Assembly (NCBI GenBank): GCA_964608595.1
Contig: CAZSOU010000044.1
Span: 1 to 18,639 of the forward strand
DNA length: 18,639 bases
Direction of reading: 5' to 3'
Source: Oleiagrimonas sp964608595
GTDB lineage: Bacteria; Pseudomonadota; Gammaproteobacteria; Xanthomonadales; Rhodanobacteraceae
In this document: piece after piece, positions 6,650 through 15,020 of the stretch
Layout: each line of letters begins with the position of its first letter
Numbering within the stretch: position 1 is the stretch's first letter
The notes under the pieces: model-generated
Seen by the model: the letters and a program-made list of their open reading frames with translations, nothing else
Databases searched by the model: none
What the model was told of the DNA's origin: nothing
Position numbers and translations under genes: made by a program

Positions 6650-7231
6650 ATGGGCATGTTTCGATCCACTTGGCTGCGCGATTTGTTCCTTGATTCTCCG
6701 GTCTCCGCGGGAAGCGGTCAGGCTATTGCGATGCCGACCACCGGGTTTCTCGAGTCACCGGTACTGCTGGTCTATGCCACGCAGACCGGCGCCGCCGAAA
6801 GTATTGCCGAAGCGACCCGCGAGCAGTTGGAGATGGCGGGTCTGAATATCCACATGGCCGACTTCTACGACCTGGACCTCGTCTTGCTGGAACGCTTCGA
6901 CCAGACCCTGTTCGTGGTCAGCACCACGTTCGACGGCGACCCGCCGGACATGGGAGAAGCGTTCTTTCAGAGCGCCATGCAACAGCCGGCCGCACTGGAG
7001 CATCTCCGGTATGGCGCATTGGCGTTGGGCGATCGCGCGTATGACCTGTTCTGCGGCTTCGGACACAAGCTGGACGACTGGCTTCGTGCAAGCGCCGCCA
7101 AACCGTGGTTCGACCTCATCGAGGTGGATGACGAAGACGAGGCGACGATCGAACGCTGGCATGCACAGGTGGCGCAACTGTTGTCACGAAGGACCGATCC
7201 GGATGCCAAAATATCGACACACCGTCCGTAG
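6650..7231 (+). CDS. Stand-alone flavodoxin-domain protein
   Basis: A 193-residue protein with one flavodoxin fold. YATQTGAAESIAE (from residue 42) is the FMN phosphate loop, VVSTTFDGDPPDMGEAFF matches the second flavin-contacting segment, and YGALALGDRAYDLFCGFGHKLDDWL is the third; the style is closest to the N-terminal domain of CysJ and to MioC. No reductase (FAD/NADPH) domain follows, so electrons must come from a separate partner that is not in the window. The start is unsure: ATG 6650 is shown, while ATG 6731 (MPTTGFLESPVLL) would give a normal flavodoxin start and has AGG 8 nt upstream. The frame also opens with TTG 6602. The roughly 27 extra residues have no family match. Confidence 0.8.
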   Translation: MGMFRSTWLRDLFLDSPVSAGSGQAIAMPTTGFLESPVLLVYATQTGAAESIAEATREQLEMAGLNIHMADFYDLDLVLLERFDQTLFVVSTTFDGDPPDMGEAFFQSAMQQPAALEHLRYGALALGDRAYDLFCGFGHKLDDWLRASAAKPWFDLIEVDDEDEATIERWHAQVAQLLSRRTDPDAKISTHRP

Positions 7232-7276
7232 GAACGCGCCTTGCATGCGCCGCCCGGTGGTTCGATGAACCTTGCG

Positions 7277-7927
7277 TCAGCGCGCACCAGCCGCGTCCTT
7301 GTCATGCGATCCGGTCCCGTTTTTCCACAATTTCCAGGCTGCAGCGATCAGCCACGACACGATCATCAGCACCAGTACTTTTTGGCTGGCTCCACGCGGA
7401 AGCTCACGCCAAAGCGCCTGCACCCACAGACCGGCAAAACACGCCAGCGCCGCCCACAGCGCGGGTCTCGCCCACCGCCGCCAGCGGACATCCAGATGCA
7501 TGCGCCATGATTGCAACACCATCGCCACGGTGACACACAGGAAGGTGGTCTTTGCCGCCACGCCGTGAATGAAACCATGGAAGGTGGCCGGATGGGCCCA
7601 GGTGTTGGTCTCTGCCACCGCAGTGACGCACAAGGCCGCCGCTGACAAGACGAAAAGAAGCAGCGGCATTGCACTTCGTGCCGGAACGGCCATGGACTTG
7701 TACAGGCCGATGCCGAGCATGACCAAGGCTCCCGCCATGACGAAATAGGCCACGCGCAGCCACATGCCGCCGGGACCGAGGAGGTAGAAACTCAAGGGGA
7801 CATCGACCCAGTCGAGATCGCGGCGCATGATCTGCGTCAGCAAGCAGCCCATCGCAAAAACAACCATGCCGGCCACTGCCGCGGCACCGAGCCATGATGG
7901 TGATCGTCGTGTCGTCATGCGCTTCAT
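7277..7927 (-). CDS. DUF998-family integral membrane protein
   Basis: A 216-residue inner-membrane protein with about six hydrophobic segments: roughly residues 13-33, 58-76, 85-106, 125-140, 150-170 and 180-197. LDWVDVPLSFYLLGPGGMWLRVAYF followed by a segment with GLY, and TWAHPATFHGFIHGVAAKTTF (paired His), are typical of the DUF998 group. Biochemical role unknown for this group; no catalytic motif can be named. It is divergent from another membrane protein gene, with about 70 bp between starts. The ATG at 7927 has only a weak upstream site; ATG 7918 is the alternative. Confidence 0.8.
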   Translation of the reverse strand: MKRMTTRRSPSWLGAAAVAGMVVFAMGCLLTQIMRRDLDWVDVPLSFYLLGPGGMWLRVAYFVMAGALVMLGIGLYKSMAVPARSAMPLLLFVLSAAALCVTAVAETNTWAHPATFHGFIHGVAAKTTFLCVTVAMVLQSWRMHLDVRWRRWARPALWAALACFAGLWVQALWRELPRGASQKVLVLMIVSWLIAAAWKLWKNGTGSHDKDAAGAR

Positions 7928-7998
7928 GATAATTCCGGCAGGAGCGGCATTTGGTCCTTGTCCCGCCCCATTTCACCACAAGCGATTACCATGGCCGC

Positions 7999-8511
7999 AT
8001 GAACACGCGCGATGCCATCCGCAGTCGGGAAACGGCTGTTGTATCTCCTGCTCTGCACGAACGCCTGATGGCGGCGCGCATTTTTCTGGCGACGGCGCTC
8101 GCGGCATTGCTCGTTGCGGGATTCACCGCCGCCGCGATAGCACACGCGCCCACCCGCCTGCTGGTGTGGATGGTGGCATATCTGGTGCTGGTGGCCGGTG
8201 TGGCGCAGGGCGTTCTGGGTCTGGGTCAGGCGCTGTTGCCGGTACGCTTGCCGTCTCGGCGCTGGCGAGTCGCGGAATGGATATTGTTCAATCTCGGCAA
8301 CGTCGGCGTCATTGCCGGAACGTTGCGTGCTTCGACAGCATGCGTGGCCATCGGTACGGCATTGTTTGCGGCGGCGCTGATCGCCTTTCTCTTCGGTGTG
8401 CGCGGCGGGGGTCGCGGCTGGCTGCTGGTCGCCTTTCGGGTGGTTCTGATCGTGACGTGTATCGGCGCTTGTGTCGGACTGGGACTGTCGCTGGCCGGCT
8501 TTGCCCGCTGA
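7999..8511 (+). CDS. Unassigned inner-membrane protein
   Basis: A 170-residue protein with five predicted hydrophobic helices (about 26-46, 54-80, 92-110, 113-133, 141-165) separated by short basic loops such as VRLPSRRWR and VRGGGRG. This indicates an integral membrane protein with the loops near the cytoplasm. I do not recognise the family and see no catalytic motif. ATG 7999 is chosen because the 16 codons before it look non-coding; ATG 8068 is also possible. It lies divergent from the DUF998 gene and 116 bp upstream of tpm. Confidence 0.65.
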   Translation: MNTRDAIRSRETAVVSPALHERLMAARIFLATALAALLVAGFTAAAIAHAPTRLLVWMVAYLVLVAGVAQGVLGLGQALLPVRLPSRRWRVAEWILFNLGNVGVIAGTLRASTACVAIGTALFAAALIAFLFGVRGGGRGWLLVAFRVVLIVTCIGACVGLGLSLAGFAR

Positions 8512-8627
8512 GCCGGAAAGTGCTTCCCGACCTTGCCGTCACGCCGTCGAAGCCGCCCGATGCTTGACCCGCTCGACCGATGGCGCGAGGCTTGCTCGCC
8601 TGACCACGACTGTTGAAGGCATATCCC

Positions 8628-9290
8628 ATGCAAGCGGAATTCTGGCTGCAACGTTGGCGCGAAAACCGCACCGGCTTTCATCGCGATGCCCCCATGCCAT
8701 TGCTGGTGCAACACTGGCACGCCTTGCGGTTGCCGGAAGAAAGCCGAGTGCTGGTGCCCTTGTGCGGCAAGACCCTGGACATGCAATGGTTGGCCGAACA
8801 AGGGCATCACGTATTGGGCGTGGAGCTTTCGCCGCTCGCCGTCAAGCAATTCTTCGACGACCACCACCTCTCGCCCGAAACACATGAATCGGCGATGGGC
8901 ATGCATCACGTGGCCGGAAACATCGAGATCATCCAGGGCGACGTGTTCGGGCTGGACGACGCCACGCTTGCCGGTTGCGATGCCGTCTACGATCGCGCTG
9001 CCATCATCGCCCTGCCCCCGGCCATGCGCGAACGCTATGCGCACGACATATACGCACGTCTTGCGCCCGGCTGCCGGGCACTGATGATCACGCTGGAATA
9101 TCCGCAACACGAAATGGACGGTCCGCCGTTTTCGGTCGATGCCGACAATGTCAATGCACTGCTCGGCGATACCTGGCGGGTGGATCTGCTGGAACGACGC
9201 GACATCCTGGCGTCGCAGCCGCAGTTCCGAAGCGATGGCGTGACATCGCTGCATACCGGCGTTTACGCATTACGCCGCGAACGCGCCTGA
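8628..9290 (+). CDS. tpm: Thiopurine S-methyltransferase
   Basis: A 220-residue SAM-dependent methyltransferase. In bacteria Tpm methylates tellurite and selenite as well as thiopurines. The start MQAEFWLQRWRENRTGFH is the standard bacterial Tpm N-terminus, and GAAGG stands 9 nt before this ATG. The SAM-binding region RVLVPLCGKTLDMQWLAEQGHHVLGVELSPLA is at about 40-71. GDVFGL, CDAVYDRAAIIALPPAMRERY and ITLEYPQHEMDGPPFSV follow in family order, and the length is typical. It sits alone, followed after 36 bp by an MBL-fold gene on the same strand. Confidence 0.95.
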   Translation: MQAEFWLQRWRENRTGFHRDAPMPLLVQHWHALRLPEESRVLVPLCGKTLDMQWLAEQGHHVLGVELSPLAVKQFFDDHHLSPETHESAMGMHHVAGNIEIIQGDVFGLDDATLAGCDAVYDRAAIIALPPAMRERYAHDIYARLAPGCRALMITLEYPQHEMDGPPFSVDADNVNALLGDTWRVDLLERRDILASQPQFRSDGVTSLHTGVYALRRERA

Positions 9291-9326
9291 GCCGGACCGA
9301 CGACGCGCAGGTGTTACGCTGCACCC

Positions 9327-10277
9327 ATGCACAACGAACCCCATATCCACGTCATCGACACCGGCTTCCAGCGTCCGCAATTCGACGCCTGCTATCTGGT
9401 GGTTGAAAACGGGCGCGGAGCCTTCATCGACTGCGGCACCAATCATTCGCAACCTCGGCTGATGCAGGCTTTGCAATCGGCGGGACTCGACGTTGAACAC
9501 GTCGACTGGCTGATACTCACGCACGTGCATCTGGACCACGCCGGCGGCGCGGGCGAACTGATGGCCGCCCTGCCCCACGCGAAGCTGGTCGTGCATCCGC
9601 GTGGCGCGCGGCACATGATCGATCCGTCCAAACTGTGGGCAGGCGCAACGGCGGTGTATGGCGAGGAGGAAATGCAGCGCAGTTACGGCAAACTTCGTCC
9701 CATCGCCGCCGAGCGCGTCATCGAAGCCGAGGACGGACACGAGGTGGACCTTGCCGGCCGCACCTTGCGTTGTCTGGCAACACCTGGACACGCCAAGCAC
9801 CACAACGCCATTCACGATACGCAAAGCGGCTGCGTATTCAGCGGTGACACGTTCGGGTTGTCCTACCGCGAACTGGACAGTGAGCATGGCGCCTTCATCA
9901 TCCCGACGACCTCGCCCGTCGATTTCGATCCCGACGCCTTGCACGCGTCGATTCGACGATTGGTCGCGCTGAAGCCGGCTGCCGTTTATCTGACGCATTT
10001 CGGGCCGGTGACCGATATCGAACGTCTGGGTGATGATTTGCATCGCATGATCGACGCAATGGTCGACATTGCCGACAAACACGGCGATGCCGCGGACCAT
10101 CGCCACCAGGCCATCGTCGACGACCTCACCCGGCTGTACACGGCAAAGGCAGAAGACCACGGCAGTCCGGTCGCCGCCGGCGAGGCAGCTCGATTGCTGG
10201 GCATCGACATCGAGCTCAACGCACAGGGGCTCGAGGTCTGGTTGCAGCGGCGGCAACGAGGTCGGGCGCCGAGCTAG
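9327..10277 (+). CDS. MBL-fold metallo-hydrolase
   Basis: A 316-residue protein with a metallo-beta-lactamase fold and a two-metal site. H66-x-H68-x-D70-H71 is in LTHVHLDHAGG, H155 in TPGHAKHH, D174 in SGDTFG and H224 in LTHFGPV. These are all the expected ligands, so it should be active. The arrangement is like glyoxalase II and related thioester hydrolases; the substrate is unknown. A helical C-terminal extension (about 230-316) follows, as in the RNase Z/glyoxalase II-like subgroup. It lies 36 bp behind tpm and may be co-transcribed. Confidence 0.9.
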   Translation: MHNEPHIHVIDTGFQRPQFDACYLVVENGRGAFIDCGTNHSQPRLMQALQSAGLDVEHVDWLILTHVHLDHAGGAGELMAALPHAKLVVHPRGARHMIDPSKLWAGATAVYGEEEMQRSYGKLRPIAAERVIEAEDGHEVDLAGRTLRCLATPGHAKHHNAIHDTQSGCVFSGDTFGLSYRELDSEHGAFIIPTTSPVDFDPDALHASIRRLVALKPAAVYLTHFGPVTDIERLGDDLHRMIDAMVDIADKHGDAADHRHQAIVDDLTRLYTAKAEDHGSPVAAGEAARLLGIDIELNAQGLEVWLQRRQRGRAPS

Positions 10278-10286
10278 CTCCCGCCC
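10264..10286 (+). terminator. Weak hairpin overlapping the MBL stop codon
   Basis: GGGCG (10264-10268) and CGCCC (10282-10286) pair around the palindrome GAGCTAGCTC (10271-10280), which includes the TAG stop. It has no T tract. It could slow or end transcription, but evidence is limited to the symmetry. Confidence 0.3.
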
Positions 10287-10521
10287 GGCATGAGAGCTTG
10301 CCCGTAAACAACCGTTCGCACCGGGCGTCGCGCCGAAAGCGCGGAGTCGAAGTGTCACGAGATGCGGGGTTCCGGTATTTCGACGCCGCTTTGCTGGATA
10401 CGACACGATTGATTGGCCAGCTTTACGGGCGCTCGATTCCCGTGTCGTTCGTGCATGACGCGCGCATTTGCCGGACCGAAGTTCGATCTTCGATGATCCA
10501 CCCATGCCTGGCACGTCCGAA
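10278..10521. other. Convergent intergenic gap with an imperfect inverted repeat
   Basis: About 240 bp between two convergent genes. An open frame crosses it but has no ribosome binding site and no family pattern. The only structure I can see is an imperfect inverted repeat: 10336-10351 with 10379-10392 (AAAG..CGG-GTCGAA against its complement, one mismatch and a 2-nt bulge) around a 27-nt loop. Confidence 0.45.
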
Positions 10522-10857
10522 TCACGCCATCCGTGTACCGTTCGGTACGCGTCGTTCCACGGTCGTGATCACCACGCCTGCATCGGTGGGAAAGCCGGTC
10601 AACAGGAATTGCGAGCGGACCGGACCGATCTGTTTCTCGGGGAAATTGATCACGCCGACGATTTGTCTCCCGACCAAGTCATCGGGTTGATACAGCGCCG
10701 CGATTTGCGCGCTGGTTTTCTTCTCGCCGAACGGTCCGAAATCCACCCAGACTTTCCATGCGGGTTGGCGAGCCTCGGGAAACGCTTCCACGCGGGTCAC
10801 GGTTCCGGCAACCAGTTGCACCTTCTCAAAGTCCGACCAGGTGATGTTGTCCACCAT
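10522..10857 (-). CDS. csaA: tRNA-binding protein, CsaA-like
   Basis: A 111-residue protein with one OB-fold tRNA-binding domain, the same domain as in CsaA, YgjH and the C-terminus of MetRS. FEKVQLVAGTVTRVEAFPEAR, WVDFGPFGEKKTSAQIAALY and LVGRQIVGVINFPEKQIGPVRSQFLLTGF follow the CsaA order. ATG 10857 is chosen because GGAAGG lies 7 nt upstream and the N-terminus MVDNITWSDFEKV fits the family; the frame extends 42 residues further inside the upstream gene. It begins 2 bp after the stop of the FAD oxidoreductase gene, so the two are probably one transcript. Confidence 0.9.
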   Translation of the reverse strand: MVDNITWSDFEKVQLVAGTVTRVEAFPEARQPAWKVWVDFGPFGEKKTSAQIAALYQPDDLVGRQIVGVINFPEKQIGPVRSQFLLTGFPTDAGVVITTVERRVPNGTRMA

Positions 10858-10859
10858 CT

Positions 10860-12146
10860 TCAACCTTCCAGCGTCTCTTTGAAACGGTCTTTCATCTGCA
10901 GCCAACTGTAACGCGCCTGCGCGCCCAGATAACCGGCTGGGCGGAAGCTGCTTACCAGACCGAACGCCGAAAATTCGCGCCAACTTTCGTCATTGTCCGC
11001 CAGCGCGCCAGCCAGAAGCTTTCCGGCAGCGGTCGTGGGCGCCAAGCCGTGGCCACCGAAGGCCTGCGCCCACCACAGGCCCTCGCCGTCGGTGCCGATT
11101 TGCGGCATTTCGTGGCGCGCGTAGCTCATCAGGCCGGACCACGCATAGTCGATTTTCGCATCTGCCAGTGAGGAGTAGACCCGTTCCATGTCCTTGCGCA
11201 ACAGGTGTTTGACCGCCTGCGGCGAGCGATCGCGAACACTGATGCGTCCGCCCCAAAGCAGCCGCGTGTCCGGCAGTACGCGATAATAATCGAAAGCAAA
11301 ACGCGTATCGTAGACGGCGGCACGCGTGCGAATGATGTCGGTCAGCCGTGTTCCCAGTGGCTCGGTCACCATGACATAGGTGGCGATGGGCAAAACAGCG
11401 CGATCAACTTGTCGATTGAGGCCGGCCAGGTAGCCGCCGCACGCCAGCACGACATGATCGGCATGCAATTGTCCGCCGCCACGGACGCGTAATGTCCAGC
11501 CGCCGGTCGACGCTTTCCGAAGCGCTTTCACGGGGCTGTTTTCATGGATGGCAACCCCCTTGGACGCTGCGACGTCTGCCAGACCCGACGCGTACTTCAG
11601 CGGGTGCAAATGCAAGGCATTGCGCTCGAAAAGCCCGTCGTGATACCGCTCGGTACGCAGACGTGCGCGCATGTCTTCGTGCGTCAACCAGTCCTGCTCG
11701 ATGCCGAACCGCTCGGCCAGAAGTCGCTGGCGCTTGCGCAGCACCTCCGGATCACGAAACCAGTTGGCCCAGATGACGCCCTCGTCCACGGCATCACATT
11801 CGATGGCGTACTCCCGAATGCGGGCGCGAATGGTGTTCACGCCATCCACGGTGCGGGCATGAAGCGCACGTGCCCGATCCACACCGAGGCGATCGATCAA
11901 CGATTGTTCGCCCAGCGAGTAACCGGCGAAGGCAAAGCCGCCATTGCGGCCGGATGCACCGAAGCCGATGTCTTGCGCTTCCAGCAGCGTGACATCGTCG
12001 ACGCCTTTTTCGGCCAGCGACAAGGCCGTGTTCAAGCCCGCGAAACCGCCGCCGACAATGGCGACATGCGTGCGCGCGTGCCCCTCGAGCGGTTCGAATG
12101 ACCGCCGAGGTGCAAGCGTGGCGCGATAGTAGGTGGTGGTGGACAC
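10860..12146 (-). CDS. FAD-dependent oxidoreductase, DAO family (PuuB/OrdL-like)
   Basis: A 428-residue flavoprotein of the D-amino-acid oxidase fold. HVAIVGGGFAGLNTALSLAEKG (from about 28) is the dinucleotide-binding motif, LLEAQDIGFGASGRNGG (about 54-70) is the DAO signature, and QAFGGHGLAPTTAAGKLLA near the C-terminus closes the FAD site. The set is closest in style to gamma-glutamylputrescine oxidases and related amine oxidases; the substrate is not determined. The start is uncertain. GTG 12146 (MSTTTYYRAT) fits the homologues, whereas ATG 12194 and ATG 12233 would add 16 and 29 residues. A GGAGGGCGG run and a GC-rich hairpin (GGCGGCG...CGCCGC) lie just upstream of the GTG. It is followed by csaA. 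Confidence 0.85.
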   Translation of the reverse strand: MSTTTYYRATLAPRRSFEPLEGHARTHVAIVGGGFAGLNTALSLAEKGVDDVTLLEAQDIGFGASGRNGGFAFAGYSLGEQSLIDRLGVDRARALHARTVDGVNTIRARIREYAIECDAVDEGVIWANWFRDPEVLRKRQRLLAERFGIEQDWLTHEDMRARLRTERYHDGLFERNALHLHPLKYASGLADVAASKGVAIHENSPVKALRKASTGGWTLRVRGGGQLHADHVVLACGGYLAGLNRQVDRAVLPIATYVMVTEPLGTRLTDIIRTRAAVYDTRFAFDYYRVLPDTRLLWGGRISVRDRSPQAVKHLLRKDMERVYSSLADAKIDYAWSGLMSYARHEMPQIGTDGEGLWWAQAFGGHGLAPTTAAGKLLAGALADNDESWREFSAFGLVSSFRPAGYLGAQARYSWLQMKDRFKETLEG

Positions 12147-12255
12147 AATGACGTTGCGGCGGGACGCCGCCCTCCGGATCTCCCCTGACGACATCGAGGA
12201 TAACGCAGTCGGGGGGATGTCCCGACCACGCAATGATCAGGCGGGCGTGGATGGT

Positions 12256-13128
12256 CTACGTCTGCGCCATGAACTCGTGCACGGCGGGGGCCAGTTCCGG
12301 ATCGCTCAACGCCATGTGCAGCGTGGCCTGCACCAGACCGCGCTTGTTGCCGCAATCGAAACGACGACCGGCAAAACGGTATGCCAGTGTGGGCTGCCGG
12401 CCGAGCAGTTGCTCGAGCGCGTCGGTCAACTGGATTTCGCCGCCGGCCCCGGGGGTTGTCTGTTCGAGCAGTGCGAAGGTTTCACCGGGCAATACATAGC
12501 GGCCCACCACGGCCAGGTTGGACGGAGCTTTCTCGGGGGCCGGCTTTTCCACCATGTGGCGAATGCGCGACGCGCGCGGATCGGCGCCTTCTTCGACGTC
12601 GACAATGCCGTACTTGTTGGTCTGGTCGCGGGGCACTTCCTGCACCGCAATGACGCCGGCATTTTCACGCGACGCCACCTCCGCCATCTGACGCAATGCC
12701 GAGGGGCCGTCGTTGACGATCAGGTCGTCGGGAAGAATCACGCCGAATGGCTCGTCACCAACTACCGGTCTGGCGCAGAGCACGGCATGGCCCAGGCCCA
12801 ACGCCTCGGGTTGCGTGACAAAGACCGCCCGCACATGCGCCGGCAACGTACTGCGGACGAGCTTGAGCAGTTCTTCCTTGCCCTTGTCTTCCAGTTTTTC
12901 TTCCAGTTCGTAGGCCTTGTCGAAATAATCGGCAATGGCGTGCTTGTAGCGATTGGTGACAAAAACCAGCGTGTCGGCGCCGGCATCCACCGCTTCGTCC
13001 ACCGCATACTGGATCAGCGGACGATCCAGCACCGGCAGCATTTCCTTGGCGACCGCCTTGGTGGCAGGCAAAAAACGCGTGCCCAGACCGGCCACGGGGA
13101 AAACAACTTTGCGCAGGGGCTTGCTCAT
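12256..13128 (-). CDS. galU: UTP-glucose-1-phosphate uridylyltransferase
   Basis: A 290-residue enzyme making UDP-glucose from UTP and glucose-1-phosphate, a precursor for LPS, exopolysaccharide and osmoregulated glucans. FPVAGLGTRFLPATKAVAKEMLP (about 10-32) is the nucleotide-binding motif, and VEKP and RYVLPGETFALLEQ follow. GGEIQLTDALEQLL and the C-terminal RRFDCGNKRGLVQA are as in the bacterial GalU group. The ATG overlaps the stop of the upstream dehydratase gene by 4 bp (ATGA at 13125-13128), so translation is likely coupled and it is the last gene of the glycan operon. The GC-rich stretch after its stop (12221-12254) holds an imperfect hairpin that could end the operon. Confidence 0.97.
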   Translation of the reverse strand: MSKPLRKVVFPVAGLGTRFLPATKAVAKEMLPVLDRPLIQYAVDEAVDAGADTLVFVTNRYKHAIADYFDKAYELEEKLEDKGKEELLKLVRSTLPAHVRAVFVTQPEALGLGHAVLCARPVVGDEPFGVILPDDLIVNDGPSALRQMAEVASRENAGVIAVQEVPRDQTNKYGIVDVEEGADPRASRIRHMVEKPAPEKAPSNLAVVGRYVLPGETFALLEQTTPGAGGEIQLTDALEQLLGRQPTLAYRFAGRRFDCGNKRGLVQATLHMALSDPELAPAVHEFMAQT

Positions 13129-15020
13129 GCCGCTCCTTCGTTCCTGTCTTGTCTCAAGGGTATGACATTGTCCACCACGGCGGTTTTACCCCAGCAAAAC
13201 GCCGGCAACAGTGCGGACACCTGGTCGCGCAAGACAGGCACGTCGAAACGCTCGACCGCGCCGCGCGCCGTGTCCAGACGCAGTTCCAGCAACTCCCACG
13301 CCACACTGCGCGACTTGGCCAGAAAAATCTTGGCGTGCGTGGTGGCGCTGTAGCATTCCTGTGGGTGGAAAAGCTCTTCGAACAGTTTTTCGCCGGGGCG
13401 CAACCCGGTGTAGATGATGGCAATGTCCACGCTCGGCCGCTTGCCGGCCAGCCGAATCATCTGTTCGGCCAGTTCGCGAATCTTGATGGGCTCGCCCATG
13501 TCCAGCGCAAAAATTTCGCCACCCTGCCCCAGTGCCGACGCCTGCAGAATCAACTGACAGGCCTCGGGAATGGTCATGAAATAGCGCGACATTTCCGGGT
13601 GGGTGACGGTCACCGGACCGCCCTGACGAATCTGCTCGCGAAACAGCGGCACCACGGAACCGACCGAATCGAGGACATTGCCGAAGCGTACCGTGATGAA
13701 CCGGGTGGTAACGCGTGCGGCCAGATTCTGGCAATACATCTCGGCAATGCGCTTGCACGCGCCCATCACGCTGGTCGGGTTGACGGCCTTGTCAGTGGAA
13801 ATGAGCACGAACGTGTCGACACCGTGATCCACGGACGCATCTGCCACGGTTTTCGTGGCCAGTACATTGTTGCGAAATGTTTCGCGCAGTTGCTCCTGCA
13901 ACAACGGCACGTGTTTGTATGCGGCCGCGTGAAACACGATTTGCGGCTGCGCATCGGTGAACACGCGCCCGACGGCGGCAGCATCACAGCAGTGTGCGAG
14001 CACGCCGCGAAAAACCAGCTCGGGATACGCTTTGCGCAATTCGCGCTCGATGCGATAAAGGTTGTATTCGCTGACATCGACCACGGTCAACGTCCCCGCG
14101 CCCAGACGCGCCACCTGCCGGCACAACTCCGAGCCGATCGAACCGCCCCCGCCGGTGACCAGCACACGTGCGTCTTTGACTTTTTCGCGGATCGCCGTCC
14201 AATCAAGCTGCACGGCGTCGCGGCCGAGAATGTCCTCGATGGCCACTTCCTTGATCTGGTTGCGTTGCGCGCGACCGGCGATGACATCTTCCAGACGCGG
14301 CATGGTGCGAAACGGCAACCCGGTACCCTCGCAAAGCGAAACCACCCGCCGCATGTCGGCCGCCGTGGCGGCCGGCAAGGCGATCAACAGCATGTCGGCG
14401 GCAACGCGATTGATCAGCCTTGGCAGTTGATCGGGCGAGCCAAGCACCGGAATGCCGCGAATATGCGTGCCGCGCAAGGCACGACTTTCATCGACAAAAC
14501 CGACCACCTGGTATTGCCCCGCCCGACGCAGATCGCGAATCAGGCCCTCGCCGGCGGGACCGGCGCCGATCACGATGACGCGCTTGCGCGCGGCCTTGCG
14601 CGAACGGCCGACGAGGCTGTCTTTCCAGTAGCGGTACAGCAATCGCGGCAGCGCCAGCAATATGATCAGTATCAGCGGATACAACACCAATACCGAACGT
14701 GGCACCCCGGCCAGACGGTCGTACACGAACAGCGCCGGATAAATACCCGCCGCGCCGATGATCGCCACTTTGGCGATATTCCACAGGTCCGGCATGCTGG
14801 CGAAGCGCCACAGACCCTTGTACAGACCAAGCCAGGCAAAGACAGCACCCTGCACCACCAGCACGATGGGAAACTCGAGCCCGGTGAAACCGATCTCGTC
14901 GGTGGGCGGAAATATCGTGTAGCGGAGGTATTTCGCCAGTCCCCACGCCAGGGCAACCATGGCGAGGTCATGCAGTACCACGGCAATGCGCGGGTGAATG
15001 TAAGCGTTCAGTTTACGCAA
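13125..15020 (-). CDS. wbpM: Membrane-bound nucleotide-sugar 4,6-dehydratase (WbpM/PglF/FlaA1 family)
   Basis: A 631-residue enzyme that turns UDP-GlcNAc into a 4-keto-6-deoxy sugar, an early step to rare amino sugars of O-antigen or capsule. Four hydrophobic helices (about 11-30, 50-68, 84-102, 110-128) anchor it. VIVIGAGPAGEGLIRDL (148-164) starts a CoA-binding-like Rossmann domain, and VLVTGGGGSIGSELC (286-300) starts the SDR domain. S408-T-D-K411 precedes M419-x3-K423: the usual YxxxK tyrosine is a methionine, as is normal for the large members of this family (S-M-K triad). The start is TTG 15020, because GGGAGGAAAA stands right before it; this overlaps the upstream stop by 8 bp. RGNVL-type residues (VRFGNVLDSVGSVVPLF) and LRPGEKLFEEL also fit. 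The exact product sugar is inferred. Confidence 0.9.
   Translation of the reverse strand: MRKLNAYIHPRIAVVLHDLAMVALAWGLAKYLRYTIFPPTDEIGFTGLEFPIVLVVQGAVFAWLGLYKGLWRFASMPDLWNIAKVAIIGAAGIYPALFVYDRLAGVPRSVLVLYPLILIILLALPRLLYRYWKDSLVGRSRKAARKRVIVIGAGPAGEGLIRDLRRAGQYQVVGFVDESRALRGTHIRGIPVLGSPDQLPRLINRVAADMLLIALPAATAADMRRVVSLCEGTGLPFRTMPRLEDVIAGRAQRNQIKEVAIEDILGRDAVQLDWTAIREKVKDARVLVTGGGGSIGSELCRQVARLGAGTLTVVDVSEYNLYRIERELRKAYPELVFRGVLAHCCDAAAVGRVFTDAQPQIVFHAAAYKHVPLLQEQLRETFRNNVLATKTVADASVDHGVDTFVLISTDKAVNPTSVMGACKRIAEMYCQNLAARVTTRFITVRFGNVLDSVGSVVPLFREQIRQGGPVTVTHPEMSRYFMTIPEACQLILQASALGQGGEIFALDMGEPIKIRELAEQMIRLAGKRPSVDIAIIYTGLRPGEKLFEELFHPQECYSATTHAKIFLAKSRSVAWELLELRLDTARGAVERFDVPVLRDQVSALLPAFCWGKTAVVDNVIPLRQDRNEGAA

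Noticed and set aside
8226..9254. 342-residue open frame on the minus strand
   Set aside because: Antisense to tpm and the membrane protein gene; shadow composition.
10298..10690. Possible 130-residue gene in the convergent gap
   Set aside because: Overlaps csaA on the other strand and shows no domain, ribosome binding site or normal composition.
12133..13353. 406-residue open frame on the plus strand
   Set aside because: Antisense to galU and flanking genes, which are certain; no ribosome binding site.
13700..13800. Loss of the catalytic tyrosine in the dehydratase
   Set aside because: Methionine in this position is normal for the large WbpM/PglF enzymes, so it is not a defect.
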